Shown here piece after piece: positions 44,900-56,558 of a DNA stretch of 64,000 nucleotides. Positions within the stretch are counted from its first letter, which is position 1. Every line of letters starts with the position of its first letter. The notes beneath the pieces are model-generated. The model made no database searches. It was not told the origin of the DNA and saw only the letters and a list, made by a program, of their open reading frames with translations. Origin of the DNA: Areca catechu (Eukaryota; Streptophyta; Magnoliopsida; Arecales; Arecaceae); the NCBI GenBank assembly GCA_021397845.1, contig CM038043.1, positions 29,883,501-29,947,500 on the forward strand, read 5' to 3'. The position numbers and the translations under genes are program-made.

Positions 44900-46644
44900 A
44901 TGGGCACTAGATCAGGGATTTCATATCATCCACCATCTCCACTTTTGTATAAATCTATGCATAATCTTGAAGCCCAGATTAAAGCCCTTGCTGACCAAAT
45001 GGCCCAGATGTCTACCCAGTTAATTACCCAGATGACTCAGTTGACCAAGACCAATAGCCTCAACCCAACTCAACCTAGTGAAACCATAGAGCCCAACCCT
45101 AGGAGAACCCAATACTCTGACCCATATAGGGAGTCCAACCCTAGGAGGACCCAATACTCTGACCCATATAGGGAGTCCAACCCTAGGAGGACCCAATACT
45201 CTGACCCATATAGGGAGCCCAACCCTAGGGGAACCGCTTACCATGACCCCTATTAGGATCCCAACCCTAGGAGAGCAACTAGGTATGTTGTGTTGGTAGC
45301 ACCTAAATTTTGTGATCCTGAGTGTAAGGATTATCTTGCTTGGGAAAGAGATATGGACCTGTATTTTGAATAAAATTGGGGATTCAATTCTAAAAGATGT
45401 CAGTTCAAGTTTGCTAAAGCTAAGTTAGTTAACCAGGCCAGGTCAGACTGGGATAATGTTGAGAGAATACTTAGGCTAAAAGGCCACGAACCCATAACTA
45501 CCTGGAGTGACATGAAACTTGAACTAAGGAGAAAGTACCTACCCATGTCCTATCTGTCCAAGAGACCCACTACCTGTAGATCTTATGACTCCAAATCCTA
45601 TGAACCTAGAACCTATGTACCCAAAACCTATGAACCTAGATCCTGTAATCCCATGACCCATAGATCTATGCCCTTGGAGCCCATAACCCATAGGTATCAG
45701 CCTAGTACTAGTCATGTTTTTCCTAGTCAACTTGAACCCCATAGGATTAGTACCCCTAAATATGAACCAAGTAGTGAGCCACTACCCATTAATCAACCTA
45801 AGCCTACTAAGAGTAGTGCCCATAATCACAAACCAGGACCTAGCCAATTTTTTCCTAGCCGAACTTCTCCAACCATTCCTGAGATTCACAAGGCTTACAT
45901 TATGTAGAAGTGTATGAAGCTGATGCAAGTTTAGTGGATGAGTATGAGGGAGAAGAGGAGACACCTTTAGTACACCTCGAATTAGCTGACCCAGTAGATA
46001 CCCAGGTAGAAACTAACCCAGAGCTAGTTGACCTTGACCACATCCAACCTAAAGCTATAGTGGAAGAACAAATAGAGGAAGAGAACCTAGGTACTACTGC
46101 TAGAGCCTTACCTGAGGAAACCATATAGGAGAGCCAAATTATAGAGTCTAGTCCAAAAATACAAGAACCAGAAGAATTTGTTAAGGACCTGATCTCTTTG
46201 AATCAATACCCTCAAGATGAGCCCCCTCCTATAGTTCCCATTAAGGACCTCTTCCCTGAGATTAGTAACCCATCCTTCTATTATGCAAACCCTATAGATA
46301 GACCTCAACCTTATAAGGTTAACCTCATTAGTCTAGGATTAGTTCCTGACATCCCTTCTTTTATCCTACTGTATCCAACCAATCCTGAACTGTTTTCCTT
46401 ACCCTACTCGACTAATTCTGAGCCCACTTCCTATTTTCTGCCCTTTCCTGACACCTCCAGCATTTCTAGGATCATTAGATTGCATTTAGTTGGAATTAGC
46501 ATACTGTATGCATTCATTACGCATGTTAGGTTTGCATTATACTTCTATCATACCCTTTGGAATTTGCTAGGAGCCCATTGTAAGGTTTCATGTGTTTGCC
46601 AAGCTAAGATAAAACCTAGAGAACCTATAATCTCTAAGGTTTAG
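44900..46644 (+). pseudogene. gag: Element B-prime gag-derived ORF with unrecognised extension
   Basis: It starts MGTRSGISYHP. A coiled-coil-like stretch is followed by three 14-residue repeats (45092-45217). A capsid-type segment then matches gag of A (DYLAWERDMDLYFE near 45335; WSDMKLELRRKYLPMSY near 45505), followed by Tyr/Pro/Arg-rich sequence. No zinc knuckle is seen. After a one-base frame change near 45902 the extension runs 45910-46644: acidic VYEADASLVDEYEGEEE, then a Pro-rich part, then a hydrophobic end with FALYFYHTLWNLLGAHC. Stops lie at about 45254, 45370 and 46126. The extension is nearly collinear with that of B. Function unknown. Confidence 0.8.
45092..45217 (+). repeat. 42-bp tandem repeat, three units, in B-prime gag
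   Basis: Units start at 45092, 45134 and 45176 and are nearly identical; they encode the same 14-residue peptide as in element B. Confidence 0.95.
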
Positions 46645-46790
46645 GTCCAAAAGAGTTCAATAAAATTTCCTACTATAGGAATGCATAGTCAAGTTTGTTA
46701 GGTGTCAGTATGAGTCATTTGCATCATTTGTTAGGAGTCTGCATATGCCCAGCATGTTCACCACCTGCACTAATTTTGAAACAACTGGCT
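46645..46790 (+). other. Non-coding link in B-prime
   Basis: Matches 18926-19077 in element B. No ORF is supported. Confidence 0.6.
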
Positions 46791-47332
46791 AATTCTTGAA
46801 GATAGACCAAAGAATTTGATGTAGTGGATTCTATCTTGGTTAGGTTTAGGCCTAAAAGAAGCTTCATGCTCGTAGAGCCGGACCTTTTAAAGTGTTAAAG
46901 AAGGTTGAATCAATTACCTATGTGTTAGACTTGCCTTCGGATATGGGCATTACTTCTACCTTCAATATTATAGACCTGGTTGAGTACAGTGAACCGGCAA
47001 CGATACCTAGTGAGGCTTTTAGACCTATCTCTTCTGTTGAGAGTGATCCTTACCTAGAGTGTCCACCAATTAATTGGCTTGAGAAAGGAGAACGGATCGA
47101 GCGTATCCTGGACGATAAAGCCAATACGACTCGGGGCCGCAACTATCAACGATACCTGGTCCGATGGCAAGGCCGACCAGAGTTGAATGATTCATGGATT
47201 TCTCGAGAGGACTTGCAACGCCTCAACCCAGACCTTCTCGAGAGATATGTGAGCCAGTCTGATCTTCACTCGGCAGGGTCGAGTTCCTCTCATCCCGGAA
47301 GATTGGTGGGGACACCAGAGGTACCGGAATAA
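46791..47332 (+). pseudogene. Element B-prime pol 3' relic: integrase tail and chromodomain
   Basis: The integrase C-terminal region begins near 46815 (LVRFRPKR). From 46892 an open frame gives VLDLPSDMGITSTFNI and then a chromodomain with RIERILDDK, RYLVRWQGRP and LNDSWISREDLQRL (47095-47220). The frame extends past the polypurine tract into the 3' LTR and ends at 47332. The LTR starts at 47304, so coding sequence and LTR overlap as in A and B. The same small deletion in the tail as in B (after RLRPKR-like) suggests that both copies inherited it. Confidence 0.85.
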
Positions 47333-48590
47333 GACAGAGGCTTTTCAACCCTCTATGTATTGATTAATAATTTACGAGTCTATATGTAATAAGGGCTTAG
47401 CCCATCTGAGTCCATTTTAGTTGTTATTTGAGTCTTTTGAGTTGTTATTTCAGTTCTGTACTAGTCAGCTCATGTTGAGCTAGTTTAGTCCAATGTTAGT
47501 CAGCTCATGTCGAGCTAATTTTATTTTCTTTGAGTCCTGTCCAAGCATACTGAAGACTCAAGACCACATAATACAAGTGAAGACTACGTCCAACCAGATT
47601 GAAGACATGGAAGTTTTGCCCATGTCCAACCCAGCTTGAAGATTTGAAGACCCCAGGAGGAAAATCAGAAACCCTGATTCCTTGCAGATGCCCTCTAGAT
47701 GCCCAGATTACCTTCCAGATGCCAAAGTATATACATAGACCAAGGAATCCATGATTCTAGAGATCCATCTGCATCCTAGCCCAAGGAAATCAAGCCCAGG
47801 TGCCAAGCCCAAGCCCTAAAGAAGCAAGATACCACGGAATATTCCTGCTACATGGCTACAAGGCCACCCCAGCTTCCAGAGGCCCAAACTCATGCACCCG
47901 AGCTCCTTTGGGCCGGCCCCTTGCTGCTCCTAGAAGACCAACATGTCCCCCTAGGCATCCTTGGAGTGTTGACCAAGTCAAGAGAATTTTTAGGGATTTT
48001 TACTACCTAATGTTTCCTTATTTTTTAGCTAGGGTTTGAGAGGGAAAAGGATTCTTATGTAATGTCTAATGTACCCTTACTTGGGTCTCAAGACTAAGAG
48101 TCTATTTAAAGGACCCTAGTCTCTTGTATGAGGATTGATTTTGACATATGAACTAAACTTGAGTTCTCTTCTATTGCTTTGTGCTACCCTGCTTAGTGCT
48201 TAAAGGATTTTATTGGTGCTTTCATCTTCCTGGAGTTGCAACAAAATTCTTGCCACCAATCTTCCTTCCAGAGTCCTGGCCGCCACCTCCAAAACTCTAT
48301 TCCCCTTTGCTATTTTCCCTTGTTTTCTTGTTTTCTAGTGAGTTTTCTACCCCTTGACAGGTAGTTTGCAGATCCCCGAGTTCCTATGAATCCAACGACT
48401 CTAGCCAAACCTCAATCGGACCATCGAGCAGAAAGACGGGTATCCACGGGTCTTTGGCTCGGTTTTCCAGGCTACATCCATCGAGGAACAAGAGATTCCT
48501 TCACTGTGATCTTCCTCGGGCACTTCAAACATTGTTAGGTACACCCCCTCTACCACCATAATTTTATTGTAGGAGAACTTTGGTGCGGGC

Positions 48591-50236
48591 ACCAGACTCA
48601 GAAGAAGACTTCAGAGCTCCATCTGGATCTCTGATTAACCTTGCCCGAAGAATTAGGGTTTTTGGTTTTTAATAAGAGTTGACTAGATCAACTTAATTTA
48701 GCTTGAGTCTACATTACCTGCATTTTATTTTGTTGAGTCATGTTGACTCAGTAGTGGACTAGGGTTTCAAAATGGGATGTTACACTTTCTTCCAAGACCA
48801 GGCAAGTGGACACCACACTCCCAGCCACACTCCCAGTCCAGGGGGCGCCATATCCACATCCAGCAGCTTTTGGTCCCCACTCCACAGATGGCAACCTCCT
48901 TCTCTCATGCACCAGATAAGGAGAAGTCCACCAAGAGACCACCAATCAAGGGGGCGGCCAAGACTTTCCCAAGAAAATCCAAGCAAAGAAGGGAAGAAAT
49001 TTCTCTTGGAAGAGCATATCAAGGGGCGCCCATTACCTGCCAAAAAAATCTAAAACAAAGATGGGAAGAGCCTTGACTTAGGGAGGAAGAAAAGGAGGAG
49101 TCCAAAAGAGTTCATCCAGCGAAGGAAGAAAATTTTTCTTGAAAAATCCAAGCAAGGTGGTGCCATCTACCTGCCATTTATAACCCAAATCCTAATTTTT
49201 GGTATTTTGGCCGACCATATGTAAGGGATTTGCCCTAATTTGGAGATCCCCTCGTTTAGTCCCACATGGGAAAATATGAAACCCTTCTCCCTTGTAAAGC
49301 ATTATAAATTAAACCCTCTTGTAAGTTGAAAAAAATCATAGATGAATGAAAGAAATTTTTATGAGCAAACTTGTGTTTTCTCTTTTCCGCACTTGCTTCC
49401 AGGTGTTGAGCTCCGTGAGGGAGTAAATCCGGGTTCCCCTGGAACCTTGAGGAGGTGAGAGATCTCCAAAACCCTAAACCCTAGGTTAGCCACTCAATTC
49501 CCAAACCCTAGCCGCCATCACCTTTCTCTTTCCACCAAGCCCTAGTCTTTTCCTCTTCTTACGGCCACCTTCGCCAAGTCCTGGCCGACCACCAGCATCC
49601 GACTCCAATCCAGATACTGCAGATCTACAGCAATTCTAAGAGGAAGACAGATCGGCCTCCAGGAGAATTCGATTTCAGCAACTTCAGCTTTCAAGTTCTT
49701 CAACCAGGTAAGATCTTTTCTTGAGTTTCTGAATTCCATCATTTGTTCCTCTTCTTTTCCAGATCTTGAGTCCAGGAGAAGCCGACCAAACCACGAGACC
49801 AGTATTGGAGGATCCATTACGAAGATAGCCGACTCCGAGGATCCCACAATCTGCTCGAGAGAGTTCTTCCACCAGAATCCTGAGAAGATCACTGTCTGGT
49901 GAGTAAACAGTCCCTCCTCTCTATTTCTGTTCTGTTGAAAGTTCAGAGCGAAACCCTAGGTCTGGGAGTTTCTCAACCCCCAGCGATCCGTTACTTCTGA
50001 ACTACTCTGATAATTTAGTTTCTCCTAAACTGTGCTTTCAATCCTTACCTAGTTTCCTTCAACGTAGTTTAGCTTTACTTTGAGTCGAAGCCAATTTCTG
50101 AAATATAAAAAAAAAAAAAGGATTAATCTTAATTTTACTTCCGCATACGCTTCTTTGTTCTTTGTTCTGCATCATTTTTGGTATCAGAGCTTCCGTTCTG
50201 CATCAATTTTGGTATCAGAGCTTCCGTTCTGCATCA
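48591..50236 (+). mobile_element. Near-solo LTR of chromovirus family A
   Basis: It is flanked by AACTT on both sides (48586-48590 and 50237-50241). The LTR proper is 48591-50174, starting TGGTGCGGGC and ending TTCTGCATCA. It is followed by two 31-bp units, each made of a primer binding site and a copy of the LTR end. The LTR is diverged from the pair in chromovirus A, so it comes from another member of the family. Confidence 0.9.
50175..50236 (+). repeat. Two 31-bp repeats of primer site plus LTR end
   Basis: Units 50175-50205 and 50206-50236 differ at one base. Each contains TGGTATCAGAGC followed by TTCC and the LTR terminus GTTCTGCATCA. The second unit ends exactly at the target duplication. 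Confidence 0.95.
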
Positions 50237-50432
50237 AACTTGCCCTAATTGAGGCTTCTCAGCCACGGCGATCCTTCTTTAGTGCTTTTCTAGGTCCTAA
50301 TCTGCATGCTTGATTTCTAAAATTCATATAAAATTCCCTACAACTTATTTTGATCCAATTTTCAGGATTTAATCACTTAAGTCCACATATAAAACACACA
50401 AAAATAATCGCTTGCATATTAGTTCTGCATCA

Positions 50433-51365
50433 TAGACTCTCTATGAACCCATCATCCACCAATCTTTCAGAATCCCATCATGTGAAGAGATTTATCTCCA
50501 TACGTGTCCGTATGGAGGATCTCTTTGGAGGGCTTGCCCGCCAATGGAACACCGAAGTCTCTAAATAACTAAGTCAGCACCATGCCATATGGTAAACACA
50601 ATCTGCACTGGGTGGCTGCCTCTCCTATCCGGTGGATCATAATCATTGGCAAGTTGATGGGGTCTACTATCTCAAAGCCACCATCGTAACCAACTCCCTC
50701 TTAGTAATAAAGTCGAATTGTCCAGTCTTCGAAATCAAAATCTGAGTAACAAAGTGATGAAGAACTCTCATCTTGATGGAAAGCTGGTTCGCAGAAACTA
50801 CTAAGATACCACTCACATCTTCCCGCTCCAAGATACACCGAAAGACTGCCTCTCGGTTCTTAACACTGTTCGCGGCTCTGCCACGGAGTGGGATCTGTCG
50901 TACTTTACTAATCACTTCAGGGATCACCTGGATCTTAACTCCCCTAACTACTACTGCCCATCAAATGCCATCAGTGCCCTTACTACCATAAAACTCTCTA
51001 ATGAGCTGGGGTAATATCACTCTCGCATAGTGCAGAAATGAATAAGCCCAGCTATTCTCAATAAGTCTCCAATAATGAAGCTCTGTGAATCCTAAAATTC
51101 AATGTCCACACGTCTACCACTGGCAATAGTCTTCCCCATAACTCTAGCTGCTCCAAGGGAAGAAGGTGCAGGTTGCTCCTAAGTATCATGCTCTGCTTGC
51201 TCAGCTGTATCATGATGGGCCTTGGTTCTTCACTCTCTGCTAGTCTAGAATGAATAAAGAAGGCCATTTGGGAGGAGGAAAGGATGCCCAGCCGGTGAAA
51301 ACATTCAGCCAAGAGGATGCTAGGAATTCCATTCCAGCAATCCACCGTGTAAACGGTCACTGGAA
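50433..51365 (-). pseudogene. Envelope-position ORF of the family C element, N-terminal part
   Basis: Read on the minus strand this has AYSFLHYARVILPQLIREF near 51040 and GVKIQVIPEVI near 50925. Then come the segment MRVLHHFVTQILI and KRELVTMVALR (50780-50670) and CLPYGMVLT and FGVPLAGKPS (about 50600-50530). This order resembles the plant family annotated as putative plant transposon protein, found near retroelement ends and in envelope-like ORFs. I recognise this from general pattern, not from a search. Stops and frame changes break it. It joins 42639 once B-prime is removed. The left neighbour (51366 on) is a different LTR. Confidence 0.6.
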
Positions 51366-52572
51366 GGAAAAAAAACATCGGTTCAAACAATTTAGGTTCA
51401 ATCCTATTAAACCCAATGGTTCAAACTAATTGAACCGGTTCAAGCCCAAATAAATTTGGGTTCAATTGGTTCATAACCAATTGGAGGCTGAAACATGCTC
51501 CGAATCAGTTCAAAACTGATTCAGAAAAATTCGGGCGCAGTCTTGGTCAGCCCGTAATAATTTCTAGTTGACGCAGACAAGGGCAAGATGGGAAAAAGAG
51601 TGCTCAAAAAATATCGTGACCATAAAACCGAGATGATTCCCAATCGTAATCGATATCCGGATCAGAGAGTTATCCTCTGTGACGTGTGACCTCATAGGTT
51701 CGAACCTAAATGGTAGCACTGGAACAATTCTAGTACCAGCACAGGAAACCATATAGCAATGGGTCACGACATCCGGATAGGTCGAAGATGCGGGAGAATA
51801 TTATCGAACCTCTGGCATATGGTTACTGTATAATTCATCCCTTTGACCTCTAATGCTCAGGACGACTGATATTGGGCTGCCAACCCAGACTGAGTCAGTC
51901 GACAACGTGTCTCAACCTCGCAAGCCCAGTGACTCTTCACTAGGGCTACCCCAGTCGAGGATTTGCTAAATTGAGATACTACGAGACATTCAATCCAAAT
52001 TGTTCAGACAGGTCAATTCCATCTTGGTTCATCACTGCTCCATAAGTACTTGCCTGTACCCAGAAACCTTCCATCATTGGATTAAAATTCCGGATAGTCC
52101 GGCACCAAAGCATAGGGAGTTGCTTGCAAGCTACCGTGATGACCTCAGGTCAGAGGGACACATATACCCATATCCTATCGTGAGTATCTCTTTGGTATAA
52201 AGGTGTTTCACGGAGTCACGTTCAATGAGATATCATATATCCCACTTGCAGATCACATCAGTGTCACCACACTCATTTGGTCAAGAGGACAACCAAACGA
52301 TGTGAACTGCAACAACCTATACTTGATATATTGCCATCCAGTATAATATATCCTTTGGTTGTGAACAGGGTTTAAGGACCAGTCGATATATTCTCTCTGT
52401 ATCGAAGTCAGTGTAGCCCTAAGGACTTTATCACATGGAAAGAGTTTTTTAGGGAAATACAATTTGTGATGAGCTACGAAAAATAATAATTTATTAATTC
52501 ATAAAATAAATACAAAACTCAGCATAACTGCCTACAAGCCAGGCGATTGGCTTTGGGACACAATTCCCAACA
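51366..52572 (-). repeat. Truncated family D (Copia2-type) LTR
   Basis: On the minus strand it starts TGTTGGGAATTGTG at 52572 and follows the Copia2 LTR for about 1.2 kb, about half the full length, before identity fades near 51366. It separates the family C element from the Tat element. No internal copia sequence adjoins it. Confidence 0.8.
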
Positions 52573-52693
52573 GGCTGCCCTAGAGCCTTTGCCGACCGTG
52601 GTCAGACTTTCGGAGTGGGCTGTCCTAGAGCCTCTGCCAATCATGGTCAGACTTTCGGAGTGGGCTAGAAGAAGTTAAAGAAGTTTGTAAACT
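52573..52693 (-). repeat. 3' tail of the Tat element with a 45-bp tandem duplication
   Basis: Two 45-bp units (52575-52619 and 52620-52664) carry CTAGAGCCT and GGTCAGACTTTCGGAGTGGG. Tandem repeats after pol are known in Tat elements. The sequence stops abruptly at the family D LTR. Confidence 0.8.
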
Positions 52694-53795
52694 TTATTTA
52701 TAATACTTGTGAAGATTGTCTACATTCCATGGGCATGCTATTTATCGACCGTCCAAGTGTGCGAGTTGATAGGTTCCAGCCCGAATTACTTCAGTAACCC
52801 GATATGGGCCTTCCCAATTGGGGAGAGCTTCCCCTATTCGGTTGGCCTCGAGACCTCTGTCTTATGTAGGACCAGATCTCCAACTTGGAAGGTGCGCGTC
52901 TTAACCCATGAATTATAATATTTGGCCATCTTCTGACAGTAGGTCACCATCTTCATGCTTGCCCGGAGTCAGGTTTCGTCCAGCAGATCTATGTAAGCCC
53001 TCCGTTGCTCCGAGTTGGCCGGCTCGACGAACCGGTCAATCTACAGGGATTGTAGAGAGACCTCCACAGGGATGTTCGCCTCACTCCCATAGGTTAGGTT
53101 GAATGGGGTTCCCCCATTGCCGACCGGGTGGTCGTCCGATATGCCCAGAGCATTGAATGAAGCTCGTCTGCCCAGAGCCCCTTGGCTTCATTCAGCCGGG
53201 TCTTCAACCCATGCAGGATCATCCTATTGGTGACCTCGGCCTCTCCATTGGACTGAGAGTGAGCGACCAACGTGAGCCGATGGGCGATATGATATTGTTG
53301 ACAGAAGTCCCGAAATGGAGAGTTGTCGAACTACCTTCCGTTGTCGATGATGATCATCTTTCGAATGCCAAACCGGAAGATAATGCAGTTACGGACAAAG
53401 TTTTCCACTTTGGCCTCGGTTATCTGTGCCAACGCTTCAATCTCCACCCACTTAGTGAAGTAATCAATGGCCACGAGGAGGAACTTTCGCTGACTAGAGG
53501 CTGGGGGAAAAGGTCCCAGGATATCCATACCCCATTGTGCAAATGGCCAAGGCACCGTGAATAGGATCAGCTGGCTGGCTGGCCTCCTTTGGATGCCTGA
53601 GAACCTCTGGCATGCATCACACTTTTGTATGAAGTCCAAGGAATCCTTCTGAATTGTAGGCCAGTAGTACCCCTGTCAGATGATTTTGTAAGCTAGAGAC
53701 CTCCCTCCGAGTTGATCACCATAGATGCCTTCGTGCACCTCCCGGAGCACATAGTCTGTGTCAGCCAGCCCCAATCATTTCAGTAATGGTTGGGA
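52694..53795 (-). pseudogene. Tat integrase
   Basis: The zinc region shows HEGIYGDQLGG near 53735, where the second His is replaced, and CDACQRF near 53615. The core has MDILGPFPPAS (first Asp, near 53525), IIIDNGR (second Asp, near 53340) and SNGEAEVTNRMIL (Glu, near 53240). Further on there is LWAYRTTTRSA near 53140, and the C-terminal end RVTEVIRAGTYQL and CPWNVDNLHKYY before the stop at 52694-52696. Stops near 53685 and 53331 and a frame change in the C-terminal half make it inactive. The catalytic D-D-E residues can still be read. Confidence 0.85.
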
Positions 53796-53798
53796 GAA

Positions 53799-55820
53799 TT
53801 AACGCTTGTATAGGGCCCCTTGCAGAATGAGGTATTTAGAGGCCGTTGAGCAGACACGCCTAGCCTCCGTTGGGTCATCCAGAAGGGTTACTTGCACCAA
53901 GAATGCATGGATTGGGTCCATCCACGAGGTCTCTAGCTTAACCTGGTGAATCCCCGTTGGCTCTTCGTTGATGCTCGGGTGCTGTAGATGTTCCACGAAG
54001 GTCCGGGAGGAGGTACCGACTGCGGCGGTGGCCAGCCGCAACAAAGCATCTGCCCGGGAGTTTTGTTGCCGAGGTATATGAAGGATCTCAAAAATTTTAA
54101 GTTGTGATACCAGGTCCAATACCTTGTCCAAGTATTTGACTAAGGAAGGATCCCTCGCTTCAAATTCACCCTTCACCTGATTGACTACCAGCTGATAGTC
54201 GGAGAAGGCATGGACCCAACCAAAGCCCAATTCATTCGCTATCTTCAGCCTCGCAAGCAGAGCTTCATACTCCGCCTGATTGTTAGACACCCGAAATGCA
54301 AAATGCAAAGCGTACTCCAAACATTGCCCACCACGGTCAGCTAGGATTAAGCCTGCACCGCACCCCGAGAGGTTGGAAGCTCCATCTACATGTGGGGTCC
54401 AAGAGGGCTCGGCTTCTCCTATGGGGTTAGCCTCTCTCGCAGGCTCAACTACGGGCATCTCGACCATTGTCGGGGTCATCCCCGCCCCCCAGGTGCATTC
54501 CGCAATGAAATCAGCTATTACCTGGGCTTTTAAGGATGACCGTGGCTGGAAGGAGATGTCAAACTCGCCCAGCCTGATGGCCCATTTGGTGAGCCGTCCG
54601 GAGGTGTCGGAGCATCGAAGGATTGCCCTGAGGGGTTGGTCCATCAGCATGACAATGGGATGCACCAGGAAGTAGGGCCGAAGGTGCTTTGTCGCTAAAA
54701 CCAATGAGTAGACCAGCTTTTGCACCTTAGGATACCTAACTTCGGCATCATGGAGGACCTTGCTGATATAGTAGATGGGTTTCTGCTGGCCACCTTCCTC
54801 CACCTGCACAAGGACGGCACTGATGGCTTCACTAGAGGCCGACAGGTACAAATATAGTACTTCCCCCTCCATTGGTTTGGCCAAGAGCATAGGATTCCTC
54901 AAGTAGTCCTTCAAGGCTTCAAAGGCCGACCAAAATTCATCAGTCCATTGAAAGCGATCCGACTGGCACAAGGTCTTGAAGAATGGGAGAGATCTTTCAG
55001 TCGACCAAGAGATGAAGCGGCTGAGGGAAGCAATACGACCTGTAAGCTCTTGCACCTGCTTTTTAGTGGTTGGATGAGTCATGTCGATGATGGCTTTGAT
55101 CTTCTCAAGGTTAACCTTAATGCCTCTTTGAGTGACTAGGAAGCCGAGGAACTTCCCGGAGGTCACCCGGAAGATACACTTGGCGGGGTTCAGCTTCATT
55201 CTGTGGTGCCTCAACGTATCGAAGGACTCTTGCAGGTCCTAGATGTGGTCGGCCTTATGGAGGCTTTTGACAATCATATCATAGACGTACGCCTCCATGT
55301 TCCTTCCAAGCTGATCTTTAAAGACTCGGTTGATCAGCCTTTGGAAGGTGGTGCCCGCATTTTTTAGGCCAAAAGACATCATCTTATAGCAATGTAGGCC
55401 CCTGTCCGTGACAAAGGCCATCTTCTCATCATCTTCGGGATGCATCCTGATCTGGTTTTACCCAGAGAAAGCATCCATGATGCTCAAGAGTTGGTGGCCG
55501 GCTGTTGCATCTACCAGTTGATCAATCTTTGGTAAGGGAAAGCTGTCCTTGGGGCACGCTTTGTTGAGGTCTGTGTAATCCACATAGATCCTCCACTTTC
55601 CACTGGCCTTCTTCACTATGACGACATTGGCCAGCCACTCCGGGTAGTGGGACTCTCTGATAAATCCAGCATCGAAGAGCTTCTTCACTTCCTCTTCAAT
55701 GGCCCTCTGCCTTTCGGTGGTGAAGCTCCTCTTCTTTTACCGGACGGGCCTATAAGTAGGATCCACCCTGAGCTGATGGATGATGATATCCACCGGGATG
55801 CCCGGCATGTCGGATGCCAA
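53799..55820 (-). pseudogene. Tat reverse transcriptase, RNase H and archaeal-type RNase H
   Basis: RT begins near 55700 (KKLFDAGFIRE, NVVIVKKASGKWR, DLNKACPKDSFPLP). The catalytic motif reads YVYDM near 55285, with one of the two Asp lost. Stops precede and follow that region (55458, 55239). The long open frame 55214-53799 holds the RT end (KCIFRV, FLGFLV) and a degenerate first RNase H. At its residues 270-395 is the second RNase H with Asp277, Glu315, Asp339 and Asp389, so its acidic set is complete. RT is dead by its catalytic change, but this extra RNase H is well kept. Confidence 0.9.
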
Positions 55821-56555
55821 CTAGGCAAAGATGTCTGCATTGTTTCTCAAGAAGCCGACCAACTCTCGCCTAGCCCTCTCGTCCAAGGCACTCCCTATTT
55901 GGAGGACTCTTATGGGATCATCCTCCTTAAGGGGTACAAATACGATCTTCTCGATGGGCCGACCGTTGCTATTGGCTTCATCTCTGGGATCAAGCTGCTC
56001 GAGCCTGGGACGCTCATCCAGTTGCTTGTCGTGAATAGCTAGGCATTGTCGGGCTACTCTACGGTCTCCCCTCAGCTCCACGACTCCATCACGGGTTGGA
56101 ATCTTGGCCAGCAGATGGTAAGTAGACACAATGATCTGGAACTTATTGAGGGCCAGCTGTCCCAAAATTGCATTGTACGATGAGGTCATACAGACGACCA
56201 CGAAGTTGACGGAGAAGGTTCGCTGGTAAGGTTCCGTCCCAAGGGTAACGGGTAAGGCAATCTCCCCCTCAACCCCGGCGAAATTTCCTCCGAAGCCCAT
56301 GAGCGGTGCCACGGACTCCCGTAGTCTGGACCTGGACAAGTTCATCCGGATGAAAGCATCATACAGTAAAAACTCCGTGCAACTTCTATTATTGATAAGG
56401 ATGCGTTTTACATCATAATTGGCGATGATAGCCAACACAACCATTGGGTCATCGCCCGGGAAAGGAGGCTCCAAGAGGTCCTCATCAGAAAAGCTGATTA
56501 CATTGGATCCCCTGGGCCTTTTTATAATGTCCTGGTCATCTTTCCACCCCCAGTC
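55821..56555 (-). pseudogene. Tat protease region
   Basis: The open frame 56474-55821 starts in the linker (FPGDDPMVVLAIIANY) and has the protease position at ILINNRSCTEFLLYDAF. The usual Asp-x-Gly-Ser catalytic loop is replaced, so it should be inactive. Later blocks (YNAILGQLALNKFQ, VVSTYHLLAKIPT-like) follow the Tat family order. It continues in frame after a stop at 55821 toward RT. Confidence 0.85.
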
Positions 56556-56558
56556 GGA

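Larger units (their letters stand above)
42640..50432 (+). mobile_element. Element B-prime: second non-autonomous chromovirus copy
   Basis: It is flanked by CAGAC (42635-42639) and TAGAC (50433-50437), an aged 5-bp duplication, and sits inside the family C envelope-position ORF. LTRs are 42640-44069 and 47304-50432, the latter interrupted by a family A near-solo LTR. The interior has the same order as element B: primer site, A-like leader, gag with extension, integrase tail and chromodomain. Its LTRs differ from each other much more than those of B, so it is older. Unlike B it keeps part of the capsid domain. Confidence 0.9.
47304..50432 (+). repeat. 3' LTR of element B-prime, split by a family A insertion
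   Basis: The LTR is 47304-48590 plus 50242-50432, with 50237-50241 the duplicated AACTT. It starts TGGTGGGGAC and ends TTCTGCATCA. Its total of about 1.48 kb matches the LTRs of B. Confidence 0.88.

Noticed and set aside
47800..48039. Short Pro-rich frames in LTRs of B and B-prime (also near 15142, 20043 and 48777)
   Set aside because: They recur only because the LTR is repeated and do not keep an open frame across copies.
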